Origin: Photobacterium pectinilyticum
GTDB taxonomy: Bacteria; Pseudomonadota; Gammaproteobacteria; Enterobacterales; Vibrionaceae
Assembly: GCF_024357955.1 (NCBI RefSeq)
Contig: NZ_JANEYT010000014.1
Coordinates: 1-64,000 of the forward strand
Length of the DNA: 64,000 bases
Reading direction: 5' to 3'
Shown here one piece after another: positions 16,739 to 25,451 of the stretch (positions are counted from its first letter, which is position 1; the number at the start of each line of letters is the position of its first letter). Position numbers and translations under genes: made by a program. Below the pieces are notes generated by a model, which worked only from the letters and a program-made list of their open reading frames with translations, ran no database searches and was not told where the DNA came from.

Positions 16739-17308
16739 ATGAAAAAGTATGCTGTAGCGTCGGCTCTTATTCTCGCCACTCTTGCTGCTACACCTGCGCT
16801 TGCAAATACCACCGAGTGGTTTGTTGGTGGTGGTATTGGTTACCAGAATGATAAAGTTGAGCAAGACTTTATTCTTGCTCACCCAAGTAAAAATGCTGAA
16901 GATGTAACTTACCAATTCCGTGGTGGTGCTATCGTTAATGACCAGCATCGCTTTACCGCAACTTACAGCTACTTTGAGGATAAGTATAATGGTGCTTTAG
17001 GCTTTGAAAATAAGCTTACGCAGAATATGTACTTAGCCTCATATGACTACTTGATTCCCGTTCAAGAGAAGGTGAACTTATTTGCCGGTGTGACTATGGG
17101 TTATGCTGATAACAAGATTAAAACTGATTTTGGGAGTAATAGCTCGACAGACTTTGTCTGGGGCGGACAGGTAGGTGCGCAATATAAGTTGAGCAATAAT
17201 CTTTCAACTGATTTGACTTACCGCTATTTAGATCAAGACTACAAAGAAGGCTTAAATCAGATTGATTATACCCAGCAAGTTGTTTGGTCAGTTGACTACC
17301 GCTTCTAG
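16739..17308 (+). CDS. small outer-membrane beta-barrel protein
   Basis: 189 residues. The signal peptide MKKYAVASALILATLAATPALA is textbook. The mature protein alternates aromatic and polar residues as in an eight-stranded OmpA/OmpW-like barrel and ends in VDYRF, with terminal Phe. AAAGGA lies upstream of the ATG at the right distance. It is a single-gene unit closed by a strong terminator. Function is unknown; small barrels of this type may be structural, adhesive or gated pores. Confidence 0.77.
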   Translation: MKKYAVASALILATLAATPALANTTEWFVGGGIGYQNDKVEQDFILAHPSKNAEDVTYQFRGGAIVNDQHRFTATYSYFEDKYNGALGFENKLTQNMYLASYDYLIPVQEKVNLFAGVTMGYADNKIKTDFGSNSSTDFVWGGQVGAQYKLSNNLSTDLTYRYLDQDYKEGLNQIDYTQQVVWSVDYRF

Positions 17309-17342
17309 TTGATGACTTGATAAAACGATAGAACGAATACCC

Positions 17343-17370
17343 AAAGGGAAAGCGATTGCTTTCCCTTTTT
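17343..17370 (+). terminator. terminator of the outer-membrane barrel gene
   Basis: AAAGGGAAAGC and GCTTTCCCTTT form a perfect 11-bp stem with a 4-base loop and a T tract. Confidence 0.87.
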
Positions 17371-17484
17371 CATATTCAAATCGCCGTTGTGCAGCTAAAT
17401 AGGTTAAACATAAATTCACTGTCTTGTTGTTATAGATACTGCTATAACTAATTGTATTAGAATTATATAAGTTAGGATTCAAGG

Positions 17485-17949
17485 ATGAAGCTACAGATCA
17501 TAGGGTTAATGCTAAGTAGTATGTTGGCAGCGCCGACTTTTGCAACTCAACTGGAAGGAGGCACTTGGTTATGCAAACGGCCAGACACTCCGGAAAACAT
17601 GTTGGAGACCACCTCGTATAAATTTATGCCTGATGGCACGATTCATTCAGAAGAGTGGCTAAGGCGTTCAGAAAACAATCAAGTACAATTGGAGTTCAAG
17701 CTGGCAGTAAACTACAGCTTCTTCCATAACGGTTTAGACTATGTATTGAGGCCTATTAATCTCACCAGAGATATCGTGGTAGATAAAAACAATGTTAACC
17801 CGTTTGATAGTGATGCAAGACGTGATCTGCTTGGCTATCGAATATTCTTTCAACCTCAATTCGAAAGTGATACTCGAGCAGAGTTTGTTATGCGCCATCA
17901 TATTACCCCCGATCAGCGCTTCACTTTGAATTGTTCCCGTCAAACCTAG
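17485..17949 (+). CDS. exported protein of unknown function
   Basis: 154 residues with a signal peptide ending TFA (MKLQIIGLMLSSMLAAPTFA). The mature part begins QLEGGTWLCKRPD and has strands rich in aromatic residues; the two cysteines (WLCKRP near residue 30 and LNCSRQ near the end) could form a disulfide. The shape is reminiscent of a small beta-barrel or lipocalin-like periplasmic protein, but I do not recognise a family. AAGGATG overlaps the start region as a ribosome site. Confidence 0.55.
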   Translation: MKLQIIGLMLSSMLAAPTFATQLEGGTWLCKRPDTPENMLETTSYKFMPDGTIHSEEWLRRSENNQVQLEFKLAVNYSFFHNGLDYVLRPINLTRDIVVDKNNVNPFDSDARRDLLGYRIFFQPQFESDTRAEFVMRHHITPDQRFTLNCSRQT

Positions 17950-18038
17950 TGTTATATTTTGTTCACGAATCTACCCAAACGCCGCTTAACTAAGTGCTTA
18001 TGCCTGAGTAAAGGTGCTCTAAATATTGCGACATGAAG

Positions 18039-18344
18039 TCACTCCGCAATTTCTTTAACACTCAGATCAGCCTGCATATGTTTTATGGCTTGGTTACACA
18101 GAACATAATTGGTAATCGAACTGAAGCTCCAACCAAATTTATGGAGACGGCGTTGCAGTTGCTGTCTTGAAATCGCCATCTTGCTGAGGTATGCCTGATC
18201 ACCAATCACATGTTCGAGATCTTCCAGCCATTGGTTGAGATCAGAAAAAGGTACCAAGGTCATCGGCTCTTCGATCAATTTTAGCGGCGCGCCTAAATCA
18301 CCCAGCGTAATCTCATAATGTTTTTGCTTATCATCCCAGTGTTT
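18039..18344 (-). pseudogene. AraC-family regulator fragment
   Basis: An open frame of about 100 codons between stops at 18345-18347 and 18039. It begins without a proper start codon and reads through ...MTLVPFSDLNQWLEDLEHVIG, then SRQQLQRRLHKFGWSFSSIT and LSVKEIAE, where it stops. This is the last part of the sensing domain plus the first helix-turn-helix and the beginning of the second, as in AraC proteins with an arabinose-binding-type N-terminus. Both the N-terminal part and the final ~35 residues are missing, so the gene is broken at both ends. Confidence 0.62.
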
Positions 18345-18448
18345 CTAACTAATCAAGATTTTTAGGGTCTCTTGGGTATATCGACAAAGTCCTGCCTTCT
18401 AAATCCTACAGGTTGATATATAATCGTGGCTTACATGGAGTGTTGATC

Positions 18449-19186
18449 ATGCCTTTTGCTTTCTCGAGTACCCACACCTATTTTCAATTGCTTTCCTGCT
18501 CCAAATTACCATCTTATTTGTTTGTCTTCAGTGTGATATCAACGTTGCTTTCACCAGTTACCCATGCGACGGCTCTGCTGCAAGAGTTCGAGTTTGGTGA
18601 CTCTGTGGACTATGTCCGCTCACTCCCTGACAGTTTTGATTGTTCAGCCCTTTATCAAACTGGTATAGCAGAAGACAGTGAACAAGAGAATGCCGCATTT
18701 TGTTTTGATGAAGCGAACTTGTTTCATACCGAAGGGGGAATGCTGACCGCATTTATGGCTGACGGTGTTGTTGATAAAGTGGAGTATAGCCTTGAGATGT
18801 CACTGGCTAACTACAACGCCGTGCTGTCCGGTTTGCGTCGCCAGAATTACGTCTTCACCCAAGTTACCGTTGGTGATGAAACCTTGGATGTATTGTCAGG
18901 ACTTAAGCTATTAGACAGGCAAACACTTGATGACCAGTTATTTACCTTAATCAATCAAGCTGATTTTTCAACCCAGCGAGAGTTTATCTTACTTGATCAT
19001 CGTAATTTTAAGCGAGCACTCAAGGCAAAGATTAAGAGTGTGGATAGTTGGTTGAACAACAAAGCGGCTCAGAGAGGGTTTGAGCGCTTAACGATGGTAC
19101 GTATTAGTGTCAGCAATGATGAAATCCTGCTGCAGGCCAGCCAACCATTTACGGGGTGGCGGGTTGTGGCAAGTGGAGCAACGTAG
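18449..19186 (+). CDS. exported protein of unknown function
   Basis: About 245 residues from ATG 18449, which has GGAG eight bases upstream. A hydrophobic stretch (LPSYLFVFSVISTLLSPVTHA) looks like a late-positioned signal peptide cleaved near THA-TA. The mature part is acidic and mixed alpha/beta; two cysteines (FDCSAL and AAFCFD) may pair. The C-terminal half, with several Arg/Lys-rich helices, gives no recognisable motif. The gene ends seven bases before the convergent antiporter gene. Confidence 0.5.
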   Translation: MPFAFSSTHTYFQLLSCSKLPSYLFVFSVISTLLSPVTHATALLQEFEFGDSVDYVRSLPDSFDCSALYQTGIAEDSEQENAAFCFDEANLFHTEGGMLTAFMADGVVDKVEYSLEMSLANYNAVLSGLRRQNYVFTQVTVGDETLDVLSGLKLLDRQTLDDQLFTLINQADFSTQREFILLDHRNFKRALKAKIKSVDSWLNNKAAQRGFERLTMVRISVSNDEILLQASQPFTGWRVVASGAT

Positions 19187-19192
19187 GGGGCA

Positions 19193-20365
19193 TTAATCCT
19201 TGCGGAGTTTTTTGATCGTCGATATAGGTGTCGGGAAGCGGTTTACCACCCAATAGGTTGAGATGATAAAAGTTGTAATTGTTGCCATTTGAATAAATAG
19301 GGTCGCTTCCATCGATAACACCCCACTTATCATTGCCGCATAGGCAACCAGGAAGGAAAACTCACTGGCTTGGCTGAGTCTTGCACTTAGCTCATATTGC
19401 ATCGTGGGCTTTTCTTTAGCGAGCTTTAAGGCAATAGAAAATCCCCAATACTTGATCACAACCAGCAAACCGCCAAACGCCAGTCCAAAGAAGGTATAGA
19501 TATTCCACTCACTGAAGTTCATCCTTGCGCCAATGGCGAAAAAGAACAAGATCAAAAAGAACTCACGCAGTGGCTTTAAGTGTACAGAAATCGCTTGTGA
19601 GACTCGGCTGGTGGCAATCGAGATCCCCGCGATAAACGCACCACTTTCATAAGATAACCCAACCTGATGGCTTAATTCAGCACAGAAGAAACACCACGCC
19701 AAGGTTGTTAGGAAACTGTATTCCTGAATGACGTCAAATCGCTGAAAAAGAGGCAATATAATGTAGCGTACACCGATAAACGCGAGAGTGCATATTGCGA
19801 CGAACTTACCCAGCATCAGCAGGAAACCGACCAACATGGCATTGCCACCGTCCATATTGAGAAAGATGATTACACTGATTGCTATGACGTCTTGTACTAG
19901 CAAAATACTGGTGATCACTTCCCCCATTCGTTGATGGTGAAGCGTTGTCGTCGGGATTAATTTCAAGCCAATGACAGTACTGGAAAACATCAATGCTGCC
20001 GCACTGATCACCGCATCCAGTATCGATAATTGAATAGCTAAGCAAAACAGAAGCGTAACGGTAAAAAAGAAAGCGCAGGTGCCAAGGGTGATAATGGCAC
20101 TTTCTTTAAATAGGCTAAGTAGCTTGTTGGGCTGTAAGTTCAAACCGATAAGGAACAGCAACAAAATCACACCAATATTGCCGAACTGGGTGATGTGTTC
20201 GGTATTAGGGATCAGGTTGAAGCCGTAGGGGCCAATAACTACCCCAGCGGCGATATAAGCCAGAATTATCGGTTGGCAGGCATACAAAAAGAGCGTACCG
20301 AGGATCGCTGCGCTGATAATAATCACACATAGCTCGAAGATGATCGGTGCTAAATCAATCGGCAT
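19193..20365 (-). CDS. CPA2-family cation/proton antiporter without regulatory domain
   Basis: About 390 residues with 11-13 membrane helices across the whole length, matching the Na+/H+ exchanger core of KefB/KefC/GerN-type CPA2 antiporters. Typical stretches are AAGVVIGPYGFNLIP, NIGVILLLFLIGLNL and GAFIAGISIA. There is no C-terminal RCK/TrkA domain, unlike KefC at 45198. ATG 20365 (MPIDLAPIIFEL) is preferred because the longer frame begins with TTG and its first 21 residues are translated from a repeat remnant. It probably exchanges K+ or Na+ for H+. Confidence 0.85.
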   Translation of the reverse strand: MPIDLAPIIFELCVIIISAAILGTLFLYACQPIILAYIAAGVVIGPYGFNLIPNTEHITQFGNIGVILLLFLIGLNLQPNKLLSLFKESAIITLGTCAFFFTVTLLFCLAIQLSILDAVISAAALMFSSTVIGLKLIPTTTLHHQRMGEVITSILLVQDVIAISVIIFLNMDGGNAMLVGFLLMLGKFVAICTLAFIGVRYIILPLFQRFDVIQEYSFLTTLAWCFFCAELSHQVGLSYESGAFIAGISIATSRVSQAISVHLKPLREFFLILFFFAIGARMNFSEWNIYTFFGLAFGGLLVVIKYWGFSIALKLAKEKPTMQYELSARLSQASEFSFLVAYAAMISGVLSMEATLFIQMATITTFIISTYWVVNRFPTPISTIKKLRKD

Positions 20366-20390
20366 ACCGGTACAGCCATATGAGGTAAAC

Positions 20391-20416
20391 CCTGAACGTG
20401 AAGTGACTTGGGTATA
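20391..20416. repeat. truncated end of the MITE-like element
   Basis: CCTGAACGTGAAGTGACTTG followed by GGTATA matches the right end of the 4254-4518 element (CTGAAC...GAAGTCGCTTGGGTATA) apart from an internal 9-base gap and single changes. It lies just upstream of the antiporter start. Confidence 0.4.
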
Positions 20417-20463
20417 AGTTTGGCCCAAGTTGCTTTGTTGCGCCTAAGCGTCTGGTTGCATTA

Positions 20464-20511
20464 ATACCAACCTACATAAATATTTGATCAACGACTTATC
20501 CAGATTGGTAT
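20464..20511. repeat. 48-bp palindromic repeat, copy 1
   Basis: ATACCAACCTACATAAATA, centre TTGATCA, then ACTTATCCAGATTGGTAT: an imperfect 48-bp palindrome around TGATCA. It lies between the divergent antiporter and AraC genes. Confidence 0.8.
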
Positions 20512-20684
20512 AAGTCTGTGTAGTGAGAAGGGGACCTGGTCACACCGGCTGTAATGATGAGTTTTTTGCGTTTAAATAGTTCTAATCTTCCTCAGAGTTA
20601 GCGTGTTCACGTTAGTTCGAATTTGCCATATCGAGGCTACGCTCTACCCTTAATGTTTATGGTAAAGATGTTGAGTTCAAGCGT

Positions 20685-21698
20685 ATGATCAGTGGCAAAG
20701 ATCCCATTGTCCCTTTGATTAAGTCTGGCTATGCTCGTTTAATCGTAGAGATTTTCTATGAATATAATCATGACCCCCATAAAGTAATCAAAGATTCCGG
20801 GCTGCCTCCGGATCTGTTTGATTTAGACCAAGAGTTTCTGCCTCAAGAGCCGATGAAAAAGCTGATATATCTATTGGCTAACCAGTTGGGGCTTACTCAG
20901 TTCGGGGAAATATTACGAACCGCGATCCGCCGAAAAGCCATCCCCCGCCTGATCGGTGAGTTTGCCGACTGTAAAACAGTGAAAGATGCCTTGGAGCTGA
21001 CGCAAACTGTGTTTCAACATGATTCGACTGTGGTTAATGTTGGTCTGGAGTCAAGCCATGGCAGAACCTGGTATTGGTGCAAGCGCCGTGCTGATGAAAG
21101 CGCGCACTTCTTATGGTCTGAAGTGTGGGCTGTATTATATGCGGTCGAATTTATTCGTGTGCTTACCCATAGTGACTGGTTGCCGAGTCAAATTAAGATT
21201 CAATCCAATGACTCGGATATATACAGCTCCATTTTGGGTAATTCAATCCAGTATTTCGTTGGTAATGAAAGGATTGAATGGTTAATTGACGACGATGTAT
21301 TGGCACAACAACTGCGTATCACAGCTAAAGACTCAGAGGCCAAAGCGCCTTTAATTCGCTGGCATGCAAATTTTACCGATCGGGTTTTTACCTCTTTACT
21401 GCCTTACGTTAGGGAACGTAACCTGACGCTAGAAGAAGCGGCTGAGTTACTCAGTATGAGTCCGCGAACCTTACAGCGGAGATTAACCGAGGAGCGAACC
21501 AGCTTCCGACGGCTCAAAGATAACCTCCTTTACACCGTTGCGGTAGATATGATGGCCGAAGATTTATCACTGACGCATATTGCAAGCCAACTGGGCTATT
21601 CAAACATCGCGCATTTTTCCCGCTCTTTTAAGCGTATTAGTGGTCTCACCCCAAAGGTGTACCAGAAAGTTATTCTGAGTTTGGATAGGGACCCTTAG
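20685..21698 (+). CDS. AraC-family regulator with arabinose-binding-type N-terminal domain
   Basis: 337 residues. The N-terminal ~200 residues (PLIKSGYARLIVEIFYE ... LGLTQFGEILRTA) belong to the domain seen in OruR/ArgR-like AraC proteins. Two helix-turn-helix motifs follow near residues 245-320: LTLEEAAELLSMSPRTLQRR and LSLTHIASQLGYSNIAHFSR. It lies 176 bases upstream of, and in the same direction as, the tolC-hlyD-permease operon and may regulate it; that is inference from position. Confidence 0.87.
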   Translation: MISGKDPIVPLIKSGYARLIVEIFYEYNHDPHKVIKDSGLPPDLFDLDQEFLPQEPMKKLIYLLANQLGLTQFGEILRTAIRRKAIPRLIGEFADCKTVKDALELTQTVFQHDSTVVNVGLESSHGRTWYWCKRRADESAHFLWSEVWAVLYAVEFIRVLTHSDWLPSQIKIQSNDSDIYSSILGNSIQYFVGNERIEWLIDDDVLAQQLRITAKDSEAKAPLIRWHANFTDRVFTSLLPYVRERNLTLEEAAELLSMSPRTLQRRLTEERTSFRRLKDNLLYTVAVDMMAEDLSLTHIASQLGYSNIAHFSRSFKRISGLTPKVYQKVILSLDRDP

Positions 21699-21874
21699 CC
21701 ATTATCAGCAGCTGTAGAACGTATAAACTTGCTCTTACGTCAATTCATATAGGTTCTTTTTTATATATGAGTACCTAACCTTGCGTGACTTGCACCACAT
21801 TTATTGATTTTTAGAGCTATTGCTCTAAAATTGGCAAATCAAGCCAAATAAACAGGCATATAGGTATTTTCACA

Positions 21875-23323
21875 ATGAGATTAACGCCAGCGCTCACCTG
21901 TTGGGCGATGATGGTTGTACCGGCATCTGCGAATGCCAATGACATTATTGTTAATGACCCACATAACGCTTCCATCCCTGTTGCGACTGCCTCTCCGGCT
22001 CAACATCCGGTTAGCTTCCTTGATGCTTGGCAGGCCGTGGTCAGCCAAAATGATGGCCTTGCTGCTGAGCGAGCCAATATTGCGCGTAGCCAAAACATGC
22101 AGGATGCCGCGAAGGACCTGTATTTGCCATCAATCAGCGCCACGGCGAAATATACTCGGCTTGATAAGCCGGTAGAAATTAAGCCTTCAGACTTGATTGA
22201 GAGCATGCCTATTGGTGATGTTGTTTCTGGCCTTCCGATTTTTGACCAACTTTTCACATCACAGTTGACTAATCGAGAGGTATTCACCAGCTCTATTCGT
22301 GCAGTGTGGCCGATTTTCACGGGGGGACGTATCACCGCGGCACAGGATATCGCGAAAGGCCAAACTGAAGAAGCGACCCAACTGCTTGCCATGAAGCAGC
22401 AAGCGACCTTTGAAGACCTTTCTAAATTCTATTTTGGCGTTGCTTTGGCTCAGCAGGTTCTGGAAACGCGTATCGAGGTCGAAAATGGCCTGAAAAAGCA
22501 TTTCGTGCGTGCAAATAAATTAGAGCAACAAGGCCAAATAGCCGAAGTTGAGCGCCTGCAGGCGCAGGCATCTTATGATAAAGCCCGGGTTGAGCGTCAG
22601 AAAGCTCAGCGGGACATGGAAATTGCCCAAGTTGCCCTGACCAAACTGTTGAAAGTCGATACGCCTGCAGTACCGATCTCTTCACTGTTTGTGAACGAAT
22701 CTCTTCCACCTATGTCTGCGTTTATCGATAAGACACTAGCAGGCTACCCCGGCCTGCAACTTCTTGATGCCAAAAAGAAACAGGCCCAGGGTTTGATGGC
22801 GGCGGAAAAGGGTAAGTATTACCCGGAAGTGTACCTTTACGGTAACTACAACCTCTATGAAGACGATACGCTAGCAGCCAAAACAGAACCGGATTGGGCC
22901 GTTGGTGTGGGGGTGAATATTCCGCTGCTCGATAGCTCTGGCCGCTCAGGCAAAGTGAAAGCGGCACACAGTGCTGTAACCCAAGTAAACTACCTTCGTG
23001 CACAGGCAGAGCAAGATCTCACGGTGCTGGTAGAGAAAACCTACCGGGAGGCGCTGCAGTCTTTAGAGGAATACAACGGTTTAGCGTCGAGCTTGGAATT
23101 GGCCAAAGAGAATGTCAGCTTGCGTGAAAAAGCTTTTAGCCAAGGCTTGTCAACCTCATTGGGTGTTGTTGACGCCGAGTTGTATCTGGCTGGAGTGAAA
23201 ACTCAGCGTGCAGCTGCCGCTTATCAATATGTCATTTCTCTGGCCCGGTTGTTAGCGGTCAGCAGTGAAATCAACAGCTTTAAACAATATCAGCAATATC
23301 AAGGGTTAGAGGTTCAGTCATGA
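21875..23323 (+). CDS. TolC-family outer-membrane efflux protein
   Basis: 482 residues. A signal peptide (LTPALTCWAMMVVPASANA) precedes two repeats of the long-helix and strand pattern of the outer-membrane efflux family, about residues 45-260 and 265-470. LGVVDAELYLAGVKTQRAAA near the end is typical of the last helix. It would form the trimeric exit duct for the pump encoded by the next three genes. The stop codon overlaps the next start (ATGA), so the operon is tightly coupled. Confidence 0.9.
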   Translation: MRLTPALTCWAMMVVPASANANDIIVNDPHNASIPVATASPAQHPVSFLDAWQAVVSQNDGLAAERANIARSQNMQDAAKDLYLPSISATAKYTRLDKPVEIKPSDLIESMPIGDVVSGLPIFDQLFTSQLTNREVFTSSIRAVWPIFTGGRITAAQDIAKGQTEEATQLLAMKQQATFEDLSKFYFGVALAQQVLETRIEVENGLKKHFVRANKLEQQGQIAEVERLQAQASYDKARVERQKAQRDMEIAQVALTKLLKVDTPAVPISSLFVNESLPPMSAFIDKTLAGYPGLQLLDAKKKQAQGLMAAEKGKYYPEVYLYGNYNLYEDDTLAAKTEPDWAVGVGVNIPLLDSSGRSGKVKAAHSAVTQVNYLRAQAEQDLTVLVEKTYREALQSLEEYNGLASSLELAKENVSLREKAFSQGLSTSLGVVDAELYLAGVKTQRAAAAYQYVISLARLLAVSSEINSFKQYQQYQGLEVQS

Positions 23324-24309
23324 AAAACGGCAAATCAAGTACGAAAGTGATCGCCGCTGCAGTGTCAGCCATCGCGGTGGTGGGCTGGCTGGGTTATCAG
23401 TTTTGGCTGGCTTATCAACCTGCGCCTGTTCGTATGCAGGGCCAAATTGAGGCCCAGTATTATAATATCTCTTCCAAAGTGCCGGGTCGTATTGATCAAG
23501 TCCTTGTACGTAAAGGCGATAGGGTTGCTAAAGGAGATTTAGTGTTTACCCTATTGAGTCCGGAAATTGATGCCAAGCTTGAGCAGGCCCGTGCTGGTGA
23601 GCAAGCTGCAGATGCGATGTCACAACAGGCAGAAAAAGGGGCTCGAGAGCAGGAAGTTGCGGCTGCACGAGATCAATGGCAAAAAGCGAAAGCGGCTGCA
23701 ACATTGATGCAAAAGACCTATCGCCGTGTGGATAACCTCTATAGAGAAGGGGTAATGGCAGAGCAAAAACGTGATGAAGCGTACACCCAGTGGCAAGCGG
23801 CGCGCTATACCGAGCAAGCGGCCTACCAAATGTTCGCCATGGCCAAAGAAGGGGCGCGGGAAGAGACCAAGCGTGCTGCAGCAGAAAAGGTTCGTATGGC
23901 AGCAGGGGCGGTGGCTGAAGTCGAAGCCTACGCGGCAGATACCCAGATTTCCAGTTGGTTTGATGGTGAAGTCAGCCAAGTGCTTTTGCACGAAGGTGAG
24001 CTTGCTCCTCAAGGTTTTCCGGTAGTCAGTGTCGTAGATATGGACGATGCCTGGGCACTGTTCAATGTTCGCGAAGACAATCTAAGACACTACCAGCAAG
24101 GAACCGAATTTAAAGCGAGAGTACCGGCGTTGGGCGATCAGGCATACACCTTTAAGGTGACTCACGTTGCCGTGATGGGCGACTTTGCTACATGGCGTAC
24201 AACGGATGCTGCTCAGGGTTTTGATATGCGTACGTTTGAAGTAGAAGCACGCCCTATAGAACCAGTGGCTGGGCTTCGTGTTGGTATGAGTGTGATTGTA
24301 AGCGAATGA
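23320..24309 (+). CDS. HlyD-family periplasmic adaptor protein
   Basis: 329 residues. One N-terminal membrane anchor (VIAAAVSAIAVVGWLGYQFW), then a lipoyl half (SSKVPGRIDQVLVRKGDRV), a long coiled-coil hairpin rich in Ala, Gln and Lys (about 95-205), the second lipoyl half (SWFDGEVSQVLLHEGELAP) and a beta domain. It bridges the inner-membrane permeases and the TolC-type channel. It overlaps the preceding and following genes by 4 bases each. Confidence 0.9.
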   Translation: MKNGKSSTKVIAAAVSAIAVVGWLGYQFWLAYQPAPVRMQGQIEAQYYNISSKVPGRIDQVLVRKGDRVAKGDLVFTLLSPEIDAKLEQARAGEQAADAMSQQAEKGAREQEVAAARDQWQKAKAAATLMQKTYRRVDNLYREGVMAEQKRDEAYTQWQAARYTEQAAYQMFAMAKEGAREETKRAAAEKVRMAAGAVAEVEAYAADTQISSWFDGEVSQVLLHEGELAPQGFPVVSVVDMDDAWALFNVREDNLRHYQQGTEFKARVPALGDQAYTFKVTHVAVMGDFATWRTTDAAQGFDMRTFEVEARPIEPVAGLRVGMSVIVSE

Positions 24310-25451
24310 TGATGCAATTCACTCGTGAATGGCGACTGATCCGCAATGAGCGCTGGCTGTTGTCAATGGCAACATGGCTGCCCCTGATGCTGTTCGCAAT
24401 AATTTGGGGCATCTTCTCGGCGGGTATCGCAAGAGACTTATCCGTTGGTGTGGTTGATTTAGACCACAGTCAAATTTCGCGGCAGCTGGTACGTTATTAC
24501 GATGCTAACCCAACTCTGGCGGTTTCTAATACCTATGCTTCGGTTGCAGAGGGAAGCCATGCTCTTCGAGGTGGAGATATTTATGCGCTGGTGGTGATCC
24601 CAACCCATTTGGAGCAAGACACTAAGTTAGGGAAATCACCGACGGCAACTGTGTTTTATAACAGCCAGTTTGTGCTGATTGCTAAATTGGTGAACTCCGC
24701 TGTGATGCAGGCCCAGGGAACCCTTAACGCGCAAATCGATACCATGAGAAATATGGTCTCTGGTAGCCGTGTTCCTCAGCAAGCGCTAGGACAGGCCGTT
24801 CCGGTTAGAAACCAGATCACCCCGCTGTACAACGTAAATAGTCATTATGGTCAATTCCTGGTGTCGGCGACTATTCCGGCTATTTGGCAAATCGCGATAG
24901 TGATCACCACGATTATGGCTTTGTCGGCGGAACAGCGGCGTGGAGGGATTAACGCTTGGTTAGGTGTAACGCCTAAAAGTCACTTAATGAGCAAACTCAT
25001 CCCCTACACACTGCTGTTCTTTATCCAAGGGCTTATTTTCCTTGTTGCCTTGTATGGAGTGTTGGATTGGCCAATGCATGGGCAATGGTGGATTTTGATA
25101 CTTGCCCAGTTGTTGATGGTTCTGGCGTGCCAAGGTGTGGCCAGCATGTTCTACTTGTTCACCCTTGATGCAACCAAAGCGATGAGTTTGGCGGCAGGTT
25201 TTACCGCTCCGGCTTTTGCCTTTGTCGGGGTGACCTTCCCCGCAACAGACATGCCTACTTTTGCGCTTGTATGGCGGGCAATGCTGCCCGCGAGTCATTA
25301 TTTGGATGTTCAACTACATCAGGTAAACCATGGTATGACAGCTCTACAGGCGATGCCGCAGCTGCTGTGCTTGCTAGCCTTTCTGATCACTTGGATAGGG
25401 GCCGCTTGGCGAGTAAATATATTAAGTGCAAAGCATGAGGGGGGAGTATGA
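24306..25451 (+). CDS. ABC-2 type permease subunit (first of two)
   Basis: 381 residues. One helix near residues 18-38, a large periplasmic domain (about 40-175, with VGVVDLDHSQISRQLVRYYD) and a C-terminal block of five helices (about 190-370) define the ABC-2 permease fold of YhhJ/YbhS/YbhR type. Such subunits normally pair with a cytoplasmic ATPase, but none is encoded here. It overlaps both neighbours by 4 bases. Export of a drug, lipid or other hydrophobic molecule is plausible; the substrate is unknown. Confidence 0.88.
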   Translation: MMMQFTREWRLIRNERWLLSMATWLPLMLFAIIWGIFSAGIARDLSVGVVDLDHSQISRQLVRYYDANPTLAVSNTYASVAEGSHALRGGDIYALVVIPTHLEQDTKLGKSPTATVFYNSQFVLIAKLVNSAVMQAQGTLNAQIDTMRNMVSGSRVPQQALGQAVPVRNQITPLYNVNSHYGQFLVSATIPAIWQIAIVITTIMALSAEQRRGGINAWLGVTPKSHLMSKLIPYTLLFFIQGLIFLVALYGVLDWPMHGQWWILILAQLLMVLACQGVASMFYLFTLDATKAMSLAAGFTAPAFAFVGVTFPATDMPTFALVWRAMLPASHYLDVQLHQVNHGMTALQAMPQLLCLLAFLITWIGAAWRVNILSAKHEGGV

